A stretch of 64,000 nt of DNA from FEB-22 sp003105195 (GTDB lineage: Bacteria; Pseudomonadota; Alphaproteobacteria; Rhizobiales; Xanthobacteraceae), in contig JAOSKV010000023.1 of assembly GCA_027493405.1 (NCBI GenBank), positions 1 to 64,000 on the forward strand, in the 5' to 3' direction. A program made the translations under genes and the position numbers. The notes below the pieces were generated by a model. It was not told the DNA's origin. It ran no database searches and worked only from the letters and a program-made list of their open reading frames with translations. This document shows, in pieces, positions 55,064-63,879 of the stretch (the first letter of the stretch is position 1; every line of letters begins with the position of its first letter).

Positions 55064-56197
55064 TCAGTCGGCGCGCGCTGTCGCCGCGGGCTGCGCCTGC
55101 GGGGCGACCTTCTGGCCCGGCACGGCGCGCAGGAGCCCGGCGACCACCACGCGGTCCTCCGCCGCGATTCCGCTCTCGATCACCCGCAGCTCGCCCACCA
55201 CCGGACCGATCTCGACCTTGCGCTGCTCGACCACGTCGTCGCGGTTCACGACCAGCACGTAGCGCCCGCCGAGGTCGGTGCCGACCGCCGCGTCCGGCAC
55301 CAGCAGGCTCGGGCGCGGATCGAGCGGGATGCGCACGCGCACGAAGTAGCCCGGCAGCAGCACCCGCCCCTCGTTGACGAACACGGCGCGCGCCGCGAGC
55401 GTGCCGGTCGACGAGTTGAGGGCCGGCGCCACGTAGTCGAGCGCGCCCCTGTGGGGATAGCCGGTGTCGTTGGCGAGCCCGATCTCGATCGGGGCGCCCT
55501 TCAGGTCGACGCCCTTCATGCCGCGCTTCGCCATCTCGGCGCGCACGCGCAGCACGTCGCGCTCGCTCACGTTGAAGGCGACGTGGATCGGCTCGAGCTG
55601 CACGATGGTGGCGAGCACGGTCGCTCCGCCGCCGCCGACCAGCTCGCCGACCGAGACCTGGCGCGCCGTGACGACGCCGTCGAACGGGGCCGTCACCTTC
55701 GTGTAGCCGAGGTTGAGCGCCGCCTGGCGCGTGTCCGCCTCGGCCTGCTGCAGCCGGGCGAGCGCGGAGTCGCGGTTGGCGGTGGCGTTGTCGAGCGCGA
55801 CCTTGGAGGTGACCTGGCGGCCTGCGAGCTCGGTCTGCCGCTCGAACTCGGCCTCGGCCTGCTTCAGCGTCGCCTGGGCGGCGGCTTCCGCGGCCTCGGC
55901 CTGCTGCTGCTTGAGCCGGTAGGGCTCGGGCTCGATCGTGAACAGGGGCGTGCCCTTGGCGACGAAGCTGCCGTCCTGGTAGCTGATCTCCTGGACGAAG
56001 CCCTGCACCCGCGCGACCAGGTTGGCGGAATTGACCGCCGCGGTGCTTCCCGTGGTCTCGAAATAGCGCGTGACCTGTCGCTGCACCGGCGGCGCCACCG
56101 TCACGGTCGGCGGCGGCGGCGCCACGTAGCGGTTGTCCTGGCCGCAGCCTGCGAGCCAGAGGGCCGCGAGCACCGCGAAGGCCGACCGCGCCGCCAT
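55064..56197 (-). CDS. RND periplasmic adaptor (AcrA/MexA type) lipoprotein
   Basis: The 377-residue protein has a lipoprotein signal VLAALWLAGCGQDN. Order of domains: beta-barrel/lipoyl half (VQGFVQEISYQDGSFVAKGT), a long alpha-hairpin (residues about 100-165, KQQQAEAAEAAAQATLKQAE), second lipoyl half (KVTAPFDGVVTARQVSVGEL) and a C-terminal membrane-proximal region. First gene of the two-gene pump operon. ATG at 56197 gives the lipobox at a normal distance. Confidence 0.92.
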   Translation of the reverse strand: MAARSAFAVLAALWLAGCGQDNRYVAPPPPTVTVAPPVQRQVTRYFETTGSTAAVNSANLVARVQGFVQEISYQDGSFVAKGTPLFTIEPEPYRLKQQQAEAAEAAAQATLKQAEAEFERQTELAGRQVTSKVALDNATANRDSALARLQQAEADTRQAALNLGYTKVTAPFDGVVTARQVSVGELVGGGGATVLATIVQLEPIHVAFNVSERDVLRVRAEMAKRGMKGVDLKGAPIEIGLANDTGYPHRGALDYVAPALNSSTGTLAARAVFVNEGRVLLPGYFVRVRIPLDPRPSLLVPDAAVGTDLGGRYVLVVNRDDVVEQRKVEIGPVVGELRVIESGIAAEDRVVVAGLLRAVPGQKVAPQAQPAATARAD

Positions 56198-56280
56198 GAC
56201 GATCTCCCGCTGCCGCGCCCCGAATCCGGCGCAGCATCCCGGGTTCCCGCGAAACTCGCAAGCAGGTCGACGGAACGGGG

Positions 56281-56319
56281 CCAAAAATCACAGCCGGCGC
56301 CCCCGCGGGGCACCGGCTG
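56281..56319 (-). terminator. pal terminator
   Basis: CAGCCGG-C-GCCCC (56291-56303) pairs with GGGGC-A-CCGGCTG (56307-56319), with one mismatch and a CGC loop. On the minus strand it is followed by TGATTTTTGG. A rho-independent terminator closing the tol-pal operon 25 bases after pal. Confidence 0.88.
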
Positions 56320-56344
56320 CGGATCGTCGAGGATCGGGTCCGGA

Positions 56345-56839
56345 TCAGGAGCTGGTGTTGAGCACCGTCACGGCACGCCGGTTCTGCGACCAGCAGGAGA
56401 TGTCGTTGCACACCGCGACCGGCCGCTCCTTGCCGTAGGAGATGGTGCGCATGCGGCTCGCATCGACGCCGCGCGAGACCAGGTATTCACGCGTCGCCTG
56501 GGCGCGCCGGGCGCCGAGCGCGATATTGTACTCGCGGGTGCCGCGTTCGTCCGCGTGGCCCTCGACCGTGAAGGTGTAGCGGTTGTAGTGCTGCAGCCAC
56601 TGGGCCTGCTTGTCGAGGGTGGCGCGCGCCTGCGGCGTGAGCTCGCTGGAGTCGCTCTCGAAGAACACGCGGTCGCCGACGCTGACGACGAAATCCTGGG
56701 GACTGCCGGGCGCCGCAGAGCCCGCGACACCGGCCTGGTCCTGCGGGTTCGGATTGTTGGCGCAGGCGGCGAGCGCCAGGCCCACGGCCAGCGCCGTGGC
56801 GAGCTTCGCGGCGCGCAGGAAACGCATGGTACCGACCAT
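56345..56839 (-). CDS. pal: Peptidoglycan-associated lipoprotein Pal
   Basis: The 164-residue outer-membrane lipoprotein has lipobox LALAACANN and a C-terminal OmpA-like domain with FTVEGHADERGTREYNIALG and RRAQATREYLVSRGVD, binding diaminopimelate in peptidoglycan. Interacts with TolB. ATG at 56839 chosen because AAGGAGG lies 8 bases upstream; a second ATG at 56827 is less well placed. Ends in CWSQNRRAVTVLN. Confidence 0.95.
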   Translation of the reverse strand: MVGTMRFLRAAKLATALAVGLALAACANNPNPQDQAGVAGSAAPGSPQDFVVSVGDRVFFESDSSELTPQARATLDKQAQWLQHYNRYTFTVEGHADERGTREYNIALGARRAQATREYLVSRGVDASRMRTISYGKERPVAVCNDISCWSQNRRAVTVLNTSS

Positions 56840-57056
56840 TCCGGTGCCTCCTTCTTCGCGTGACCGGACGAGCTTCCCGTCTACAGACCCTTGGTTAAGC
56901 GAACGTTCTGTCAACCTTGACGCGGGCTTGCCGCGGCCCCCGCGCGGCGCTGCGACCGGCGAAACCCTTTGGAATGGTTAATACGGCGTGAAAAGGGCAG
57001 CCGGACGGCGGCGGGCCCGAAATGTCGCCCATGCGTCCTGCACGCCACGCCTGCCG

Positions 57057-58401
57057 TCACGACAGAAGCGGCGACCAGGCCGGATCCGAGGCGAAGCTCG
57101 GCGTCGGGATGCGGATCTCGTTGCGGCCCGTGATGTCCACCGTGTAGAGCCCGGGCCCCGGGCCCGCGTCGCGGAAGAACATCAGCACGCGGCCGTTCGG
57201 CGCCCAGGTCGGCCCCTCGTTGTGGTATCCTTCGGTGAGCAGCCGCTCGCCCGAGCCGTCGGGCTTCATGATGCCGATCGCGAAGCGCCCGCGGCCCTGC
57301 TTGGTGAAGGAGAAGGAGGCGGCCGCGCGGCGACCAGACCGGCGTCGAGTAGGAGCCGTCCTGGAAGCTGATGCGCTGGGCGGCGCCGCCGCCCGCGCCC
57401 ATCACGTAGATCTGCTGGCGCCCGCCGCGGTCGGATTCGAAGCAGATCCGCGTCCCGTCCGGCGCATAGGAGGGCGCGGTGTCGATCGCCGGCGTGTCGG
57501 TGAGCCGGGTCGTGGTCTTCGAGCGCAGGTCCATGACGAAGATGTTGGAATGCGCGCCCTGCTGCAGGCTCATGATCACGCGCTGCCCGTCGGGCGAGAA
57601 GCGCGGCGCGAAGGTCATACCCGGGAAGTTGCCGACGATCTCGCGCTGTCCCGTGTCGATGTTGAGCAGGAGGACGCGCGGGTCTCCCTGGGCGTAGGAC
57701 ATGTAGGTGATCTCCTGGGTGGTCGGCGAGAAGCGCGGGGTGAGCACCAGGTCCTCGCCGCGCGTGAGGTAGCGCACATTGGCGCCGTCCTGGTCGATGA
57801 TGGCGAGGCGCTTGACGCGGCGCTCCTTCGGCCCGGTCTCGTCGACGAACACGATGCGCGTGTCGAAATAACCCTTCTCGCCGGTGAGGCGCTCGTAGAT
57901 CGCGTCCGATATCTGGTGCGCGATGCGCCGCCAGTTGTCGGGCGTCGTGAGGTAGCGGTGGCCGGTGAGCTGCTGGCCGCCGAACACGTCCCACAGCCGG
58001 AACTCGACCCGCAGCCGCCCGTCGGGCTGGCGCGTGAGGCGCCCGGTCGCGAGCGCCTGGGCATTGATCGCGCGCCAGTCCGGGAAGCGCGGCACCGCGT
58101 CGATATTGGTGATCTTCTCGATATAGGCGGCCGGTTCGATCGGCACGAACATGCCGGAGCGCTTCAGGTTCGCCGTGATGATCTGGGTGACGTCGCGCGC
58201 GCCCTCGACGTCGCTCGGCGCGCCACCGACGAAGTCGGGCAGCGCGATCGGCATCGGCTGGACCTGGCCCTGGGTGACGTCGAGCCGCAGCTGGGCGAGG
58301 CCGGGCCGCGCCAGCGCGAGCGCGCCCGTTGCGGCCGCACCGGCGAGCAGGCGCCGGCGCGCCATCGAGAAACGCGACGGAGGCATGCGGTCATTCGTCA
58401 T
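57057..58401 (-). CDS. tolB: Tol-Pal translocation protein TolB, one frameshift
   Basis: Periplasmic beta-propeller with signal peptide (RRRLLAGAAATGALALARPGLA). An N-terminal domain (LPDFVGGAPSDVEGARDVTQ, GRLTRQPDGRLRVEFRLWDV) is followed by WD40-like repeats: MTFAPRFSPDGQRVIMSLQQ, APSYAPDGTRICFESDRGG and TPVWSPRG. Near 57325 the frame breaks; adding one base continues as SFTKQGRGRFAIGIMKPDGS to the normal end ASDPAWSPLLS. A truncated TolB would disable the complex, so sequence error is likely. ATG at 58401 or 58365. Confidence 0.85.
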
Positions 58402-58439
58402 GGCGTCGGGAGCTTTCGAAGCGTTGCGGGCGACGGCGT

Positions 58440-59395
58440 TCAGCCACGGAACATGTCGCGCGGATCGAACATGACCTCGACGTCCTTCCAGGCCTCGTAT
58501 TTGGCCGGCGGCATGAAGCTGTAGGGCGCGCATTTCCGGACCGCGCGCAGCGCGCTCTCGGCCGCGACCTGGAAGGCCGGGTGGCTGGAATTGTTGAGCA
58601 GCCGCGGCTCGGTCGCGAGCGCGCCGTCCCTGCGGAACTGGATGCGGACCAGGACGTGCAGGTCGCGCGCCTCGGCGACGCCGACCGGCACGGTCCAGCA
58701 TTCGCGCAGCCGCGCGCGCAGCGCGTCGAGCTCGTTCTGGGTGAGCTGCGGCGCCGTGCCGGTGGCGGTGCCGAGCGAAGCCGTCTGGCTGAGCGTATCG
58801 CCGGTGGCGGCGCGCCGCTGCGGGTCGCGCTTGTCGAGCATGGCGAGGCGGCGCTGGATGTTGCCCGGATCGAACTTCGGCTCCGGCTTCTTCGGCTCCG
58901 GCTTCTTCGCCTGCGGCTTCGGCTCGGGCTTCTTCTCTTCCTTCTTCGCCTCTTCCTTCTTCAGCGCCTCGGCGATCTGGTCGACCTTGGGCCGCGGCTC
59001 CGGGATGGGCGGCGGCGTCTCGGCCTTGGTCTCGGGCTTCGGCGGCTCGGGCTTGGCTTCCGGCTGGGGCTTGTTCTCGGGCGCGGGCGGGTTCGGCGCG
59101 TCGGCGGCGGCCAGGATCTCGGGCTTGTTCTCCACCACCTTGGTGGCCTCGTTGTCGACCGGCTGCGGCTCGGCGACCTTCTCGACCAGGGGCTTCGGCG
59201 TCTCGGCCGGCTTGGCGTTGCGGCTGCCCGCCGTCATCTGCGAGAACTCGGTCGGCGAGATCACGTCGACCGCCAGCGAATCGATCGCCGGGGTCTCGTG
59301 CGGCTTCGCGACGAACGAGACGAGTCCCCAGCCCAGCACGGCCACGTGGCCGACGGCCGAGATCGTCACTCCGGTCCGAAAGCGCGTGCTGCCCT

Positions 59396-59399
<4 letters not shown>
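58440..59399 (-). CDS. tolA: TolA inner-membrane linker protein
   Basis: 319 residues. One N-terminal membrane helix (TISAVGHVAVLGWGLVSFVA), a long Pro/Glu/Lys-rich domain (residues 60-185) and a C-terminal TolA/TonB-like domain (DLHVLVRIQFRRDGALATEP, HPAFQVAAESALRAVRKCAPY). TolA carries force from TolQR to Pal/TolB. ATG overlaps the tolR stop (ATGA). Confidence 0.93.
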
Positions 59400-59848
<449 letters not shown>

Positions 59849-59858
59849 CGCGTCCCCC

Positions 59859-60572
59859 TCAGGCGTGCTCGTCGATCTGCCGCGACAGGATCGCGGCGAA
59901 CTCGTCGGCGAAGCCTTCCAGCCGCTGCGCCTGCTTGTTCACCTCGGCGATGAACTTGTTGTAGAAAATCGTCGCCGGAATGGCGGCAACGAGGCCGATT
60001 GCGGTCGCGAACAGGGCTTCCGCGATGCCCGGCGCCACCACGGCGAGCGAGGTGTTCTTCGAGGCCGCGATCGACTGGAAGCTCGTCATGATGCCCCACA
60101 CGGTTCCGAACAGGCCGATGAAGGGGCCGGCGGAACCGACGGTCGCGAGCACCAAGAGCCGGCGCTCGAGCCGCTCGATCTCACGCGCGATGGTCACGTC
60201 CATCACCTTCTCGATGCGCATCTGCAGCCCGCCGAGCGCCCGGCTCGAGCCCTCGAAGGAGCGCTTCCACTCGCGCATTGCGGCGACGAACAGCGCCGCC
60301 ATGGAGTGCGCGGGACGCGCCGAGAGCGTGCGGTAGAGCTCCTCCAGCGACTGGCCGGACCAGAAGGTCTTCTCGAAGCGGTCCATGGCGCGCCGCGTGC
60401 GCGCGTAGAGCAGGGTCTTGTCGATGACGATCGCCCAGACCCAGACCGACGCCACCAGCAGGCCGAGCATCACGGCCTTGACGACGATGTGGGCGGACCA
60501 GAACAGGCCCCAGATCGACAGGTCCGAGGAGGTCAGCGGCAGCGCCGACTGCGCCACGTCGGCAGGGTTCAT
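59859..60572 (-). CDS. tolQ: TolQ proton-channel subunit
   Basis: 237 residues, ExbB/TolQ family, three membrane helices: HIVVKAVMLGLLVASVWVWA; VLATVGSAGPFIGLFGTVWG; and IAEALFATAIGLVAAIPATI. The last two carry the channel Thr/Gly residues. ATG at 60572 (MNPADVAQSALP). First gene of the tolQRAB-pal operon. Confidence 0.95.
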   Translation of the reverse strand: MNPADVAQSALPLTSSDLSIWGLFWSAHIVVKAVMLGLLVASVWVWAIVIDKTLLYARTRRAMDRFEKTFWSGQSLEELYRTLSARPAHSMAALFVAAMREWKRSFEGSSRALGGLQMRIEKVMDVTIAREIERLERRLLVLATVGSAGPFIGLFGTVWGIMTSFQSIAASKNTSLAVVAPGIAEALFATAIGLVAAIPATIFYNKFIAEVNKQAQRLEGFADEFAAILSRQIDEHA

Positions 60573-60868
60573 GTGAGGTCCTCTGGGTATCCCAAGCGTT
60601 GCCGTGTCCCGGGGCGGCGCGCGAGGCCTGGTCAAATTACGCGTGCACGACGGCCTGGCGATGGCGCGCCCGTCTCACACCCGAAGCTCGCGGAAATCCG
60701 AGCCGTCCCTCCGGCAGGCGACGGATTCCGCGCCAAATTTGACCAAACTAGGGCACCTCTCCGATTGCTCCGCCCGTAACTGGCGCCGACGAGGGTTAAG
60801 GCTTGGTAAACGCATCGGGCCGCGCGCCTTGCGGCGCACGGCCCGGGTGAAGCCGACCGGGGGAGACG
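60573..60868. other. 296-base intergenic region with likely tolQ promoter
   Basis: No gene seen. TGGTCAAATT (60629-60638) and its reverse complement AATTTGACCA (60736-60745) lie about 100 bases apart; each contains a TTGACC -35-like core, one for each strand. A second AT-richer patch lies at 60780-60820. The region separates tolQ from the DUF2852 gene. Confidence 0.5.
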
Positions 60869-61264
60869 TCAGGCTTGCGGCTGCGGCTCGGCGGGCCCGC
60901 TCGGGCGGTTGCGCCGCTCGGCCATGAACTGGTCGAACTCCTGCTTGTCCTTGGCGAGCCGCAGGCGCTCGAGGAAGTCCTGGAACTCGCGCTGCTCCTC
61001 CTCGAGCCGCTTGAGCGTCTCCGTGCGATACTCGTCGAAGGCGCGATTGCCGCTCGAGCGCGGGAAATGCCACGCCCCGCGCATGCGTTCGGCACTCTCC
61101 TGCCAGCGACCCATGTGACCGCGTTTCCAGCATCCCATTCGTCCGCTCCCGATCAGGTAGGCCAGGACCGCAAGGCCGAGCGGCCAGAACACGATAAAGG
61201 CCAGGATCATCAGCGCGATCCAGGCCGGCTTTCCGAGTTCGTCGAGCTTGGCTGCGATGGGCAT
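60869..61264 (-). CDS. DUF2852 membrane protein
   Basis: 131 residues with one or two membrane segments (PAWIALMILAFIVFWPLGLAVLAYLIG), then GRW-rich loop and a charged coiled coil (TLKRLEEEQREFQDFLERLR, KDKQEFDQFMAER). The architecture and FWPLGLA motif match DUF2852 proteins of alphaproteobacteria; function unknown. ATG at 61264; the alternative at 61294 would place the start inside the operator palindrome. Probably controlled by the TetR protein encoded just upstream. Confidence 0.85.
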   Translation of the reverse strand: MPIAAKLDELGKPAWIALMILAFIVFWPLGLAVLAYLIGSGRMGCWKRGHMGRWQESAERMRGAWHFPRSSGNRAFDEYRTETLKRLEEEQREFQDFLERLRLAKDKQEFDQFMAERRNRPSGPAEPQPQA

Positions 61265-61276
61265 TGCGTCCTCGCG

Positions 61277-61299
61277 TGTGAATGTAAGTAACATTCACA
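61277..61299 (-). promoter_or_regulatory. Operator palindrome TGTGAATGT-N5-ACATTCACA
   Basis: A perfect 9-base inverted repeat with an AAGTA centre, 13 bases before the DUF2852 ATG. Its AATGTAAGTAACATT core resembles AcrR/TtgR-type TetR operators. It lies between the TetR gene's stop and the DUF2852 start. Confidence 0.7.
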
Positions 61300-61345
61300 T
61301 AGCTAGATCGGGTCTGTCGACTTGTCAAGGCCGGCGCGAAGCGGA

Positions 61346-61996
61346 TCAGGATTTCATGTGGTCGCGGTCCGGCTCGGGCGGAAGGCCGAGCCCGCGCAAA
61401 TAGACGAGCACGGCGGCCTCCAGGAGGTCCTCCGCCGTCATCGGCAGCGGCCGCCGCGCCGAATCGCCGCGGCCGAACAGCGAGGCGATGCCGTGCGAGA
61501 GCGCCCAGATGTGCAGGCTCATCATCAGCGCGGGCGGGCGCCGGCCCGGCGGCAGGGTGGCGGCCAGCCGCTCCGCGGCCTCGCGCAACACCGCGAAGGC
61601 CGTCTCGCCCGCCGCCCGCAGCTCGGGATGCGCCTGCTGCGCGAGGCCGGCCTCGAACATGGCCGAGTAATAGGCGGGCTCGCTGCGCGCGAATTCGAGG
61701 TAGGCTTTGCCGAGACGCTCGAAGGCGCGGAACGGCTCGGGCTTGCCGTCGTCCCAGGCCTTCGCGAGGGCGGCCGCGAACAATTCGAAGCCGCGCAGCG
61801 CCACGCTGGCGATCAGCTCGTCGCGGTCGCGGAAATGCCGGTAGGGCGCGGCCGGGCTCACGCCGGCAAAGCGGGCCGCCTCCGCGAAGGTGAGCCCCGC
61901 GGGCCCCTTCTCGGCGATCAGCTCGAGGGCCGCCCGCATCAGCGCCTCCTTGAGGTTGCCGTGATGGTAGCCGCGCGGGCCTCGGGACCAGCTCAT
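61346..61996 (-). CDS. TetR-family transcriptional regulator
   Basis: 216 residues. N-terminal helix-turn-helix YHHGNLKEALMRAALELIAE, GLTFAEAARFAGVSPAAPYR-HF, then a helical ligand domain with a TetR_C-type WHG region (ALMMSLHIWALSHGIASLF). Members with YHHGNL starts often control efflux or lipid genes. Same strand as the DUF2852 gene, 81 bases downstream, whose promoter holds a matching palindrome. Confidence 0.9.
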   Translation of the reverse strand: MSWSRGPRGYHHGNLKEALMRAALELIAEKGPAGLTFAEAARFAGVSPAAPYRHFRDRDELIASVALRGFELFAAALAKAWDDGKPEPFRAFERLGKAYLEFARSEPAYYSAMFEAGLAQQAHPELRAAGETAFAVLREAAERLAATLPPGRRPPALMMSLHIWALSHGIASLFGRGDSARRPLPMTAEDLLEAAVLVYLRGLGLPPEPDRDHMKS

Positions 61997-62047
61997 GTTA
62001 AGGGGCCTTACATGAGTTGCGCGGCCGCGTCGATACGCGCCAACCCG

Positions 62048-62671
62048 TCAGCGCCGGCAGATCACGTCGAGCGCCGCCGCCACGATGGCGTCGAGCTCGG
62101 CGCGCGACTGGCCCGCGCGCGCGCGGTGCGCGAGCGTGTGCAGGGTCGCGGAGGCGAGATAGGCGAGAGCATCCGGATCGGCGGCGCGATCGATCTCGCC
62201 GCGCTCGGCCGCGCGCCGGATGCGCTTGACGAGCGCCGCGTCGAGCTGGCGCACGGCGTCGGCGAGAAGCGCGCGCACCTCCGGATCGCCCGCCGCCTCC
62301 GTGGTCGCGGTCCCGACCAGGAAGCAGCCGCGCGCGCCCGCGGTGCCAGGCCGGTAGCTGTCGAGCGCCGCCGCATAGAAGCGGGCGAGGAAGGTCCGCA
62401 GCGGCGGATCGTCGGCGAGCGCCTGGCGGATCATCGCGGCCGACTGGCGGCGGTAGTGCTCCAGGCTCTTGAGGAAGAGCGCGCGCTTGTCGCCGAAAGC
62501 CGCATAGAGGCTCGGCCGGTTCATCCCCATGGCGGCGCTCAGCTCGTCGAGCGAGGTCGCCGCATAGCCGGCCTTCCAGAAGGTCTCCAACGCGCGCGCG
62601 AGCGCCGCCTCGGGGTCGTAGGCCCGCGGGCGGCCGCGCGGACGCGGGCTGCTGTCAGTTTTTTGTACCAT
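62048..62671 (-). CDS. TetR-family transcriptional regulator (divergent to GST)
   Basis: 207 residues. RGRPRAYDPEAALARALETF, AGYAATSLDELSAAMGMNRP and SLYAAFGDKRALF form the helix-turn-helix; the C-terminal part (GARGCFLVGTATTEAAGDPE) is typical of the AcrR/TetR_C group that senses electrophiles. ATG at 62671 lies within an inverted repeat shared with the divergent glutathione transferase gene. Confidence 0.9.
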   Translation of the reverse strand: MVQKTDSSPRPRGRPRAYDPEAALARALETFWKAGYAATSLDELSAAMGMNRPSLYAAFGDKRALFLKSLEHYRRQSAAMIRQALADDPPLRTFLARFYAAALDSYRPGTAGARGCFLVGTATTEAAGDPEVRALLADAVRQLDAALVKRIRRAAERGEIDRAADPDALAYLASATLHTLAHRARAGQSRAELDAIVAAALDVICRR

Positions 62672-62724
62672 CGCGCATAAAATTCCTTGACCCGACGATA
62701 TAATATGCGGAACAGTACAAAAAC
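62658..62724. promoter_or_regulatory. Divergent tetR-gst promoter with GTTTTTTGTAC / GTACAAAAAC arms
   Basis: Inverted arms at 62658-62668 and 62715-62724 sit at the two start regions. A TATAAT hexamer at 62699-62704 points toward the gst gene, giving a start near 62711, just before the right arm. The layout fits a TetR protein repressing both its own gene and gst. Confidence 0.6.
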
Positions 62725-62740
62725 AGCCACGGAGGACGCC

Positions 62741-63376
62741 ATGGACCTGTATTTCTCCCCGCTCGCCTGCTCGATGGCCACCCGCATCGCCCTCGCCGAG
62801 GCCGCCGCCGAGGCGACCTTCATCGAGGTCGACCCGAGGACCAAGCGGCTCCCCGACGGCACCGATTTCCGCGCCGTCAATCCGCTCGGCCTGGTGCCGG
62901 TGCTGCGCACGGACGCGGGCGAGCTCCTGTTCGAGAACGCCGCGATCCTGCAATACGTGGCGGACCGCTTCCCGGCCGCCGGCCTCGCCCCGGCCGATCC
63001 CTGGCAGCGTGCCCGGCTGCAGCAATGGCTGAACTTCATCGCCAGCGAAGTGCATCGCGGCCTGTTCACGATCCTGCTCGATCCCAAGGCGCCGGCGGCC
63101 GCGAAGGAGCACGCGATCGCCAAGGGCGAGAGCCGCCTCGCCTACCTGGACGCGCATCTCGCGGGGCGCGAATTCCTGCTCGACCGCTTCACGGTCGCCG
63201 ACGCCTACCTGTGCGTGGTGCTCGGCTGGTCGCGCGCGACGTCGCTTGATCTCGGCAAGTGGCCCAACCTGAAGGCCTATGCCTCGCGCCTGCGCAAGCG
63301 CGCGAGCATCGCCCGGGCGCTCGCGGTCGAGAACCCGCTCTATCTCGCCGAGCAGGCGCGCCACGCCGCGGCGTGA
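62741..63376 (+). CDS. Glutathione S-transferase
   Basis: The 211-residue beta-class-like GST has an N-terminal thioredoxin-fold domain (LYFSPLACSMATRIALAEA with the S-x-A-C-S motif; NPLGLVPVLRTDAGELLFEN with the cis-Pro and glutathione-binding E-N) and a helical C-terminal domain (DRFTVADAYLCVVLGWSRA). ATG at 62741 follows GGAGG. Divergent from the TetR gene, likely inducible by electrophiles. Confidence 0.92.
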   Translation: MDLYFSPLACSMATRIALAEAAAEATFIEVDPRTKRLPDGTDFRAVNPLGLVPVLRTDAGELLFENAAILQYVADRFPAAGLAPADPWQRARLQQWLNFIASEVHRGLFTILLDPKAPAAAKEHAIAKGESRLAYLDAHLAGREFLLDRFTVADAYLCVVLGWSRATSLDLGKWPNLKAYASRLRKRASIARALAVENPLYLAEQARHAAA

Positions 63377-63390
63377 CGCGCCAACGCGCC

Positions 63391-63852
63391 CTACGTTCCC
63401 TGGCGCTCCCGGTCGGCGCGCATGGCGAGGCGCAGCGGCTTCGGGATCGGGCGCGCCTTGCCGTCCGAGATGAAGGCGCAGCGCACCTTGGCGGTGACCA
63501 GCACCTCCGCGCCGCGGCTGACGCCCTGCGCGAGCATCATGGAGGCGCCCTTCACCTCCTCGGCCGAGGTCGTGACCGTGAGCACGTCGTCCATGCGCGC
63601 CGGCTTGAGATAGTCGATGGTCATCGAGCGCACCACGAAGGCGAAGCCCGGCGCCTCCTTCTCGGTCTCCTCGAACAGCGCCCGCTGGTCGGCGCCGATC
63701 AGGCGCAGATAGTTGGTGCGCCCGCGCTCCATGAAGCGCAGGTAGCTCGCGTGGTAGACGATGCCCGTGAAGTCGGTGTCCTCGTAGAACACCCGGACCT
63801 GCATCGCGTGCCGGCCGTCGCGGATCTCGCCGTCGAGGTGGGATGTGTCCAA
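63391..63852 (-). CDS. ybgC: Tol-Pal-associated acyl-CoA thioesterase YbgC
   Basis: The 153-residue hot-dog-fold thioesterase has the catalytic motif VFYEDTDFTGIVYHASYLRF with the conserved Asp, then MERGRTNYLR and IDYLKPARMDDVLTV. In most proteobacteria it precedes tolQ; here GST, two TetR genes and DUF2852 lie between. It starts 28 bases after the ruvB stop. Confidence 0.93.
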   Translation of the reverse strand: MDTSHLDGEIRDGRHAMQVRVFYEDTDFTGIVYHASYLRFMERGRTNYLRLIGADQRALFEETEKEAPGFAFVVRSMTIDYLKPARMDDVLTVTTSAEEVKGASMMLAQGVSRGAEVLVTAKVRCAFISDGKARPIPKPLRLAMRADRERQGT

Positions 63853-63879
63853 ATCGATCTCCCCTTGGCGGCGCGAGGC

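Noticed and set aside
50171..56863. A 2230-codon plus-strand open frame
   Set aside because: It lies antisense to fadD, the RND pump genes and pal, which have clear family motifs. Its composition (Arg/Asp/Leu/His-rich) is that of a shadow frame in GC-rich DNA.
62687..62704. TTGACC followed by TATAAT as a promoter pair
   Set aside because: The spacing is only 6 bases, far from 16-18, so the two hexamers cannot act as one -35/-10 pair; only the TATAAT is kept as a candidate.
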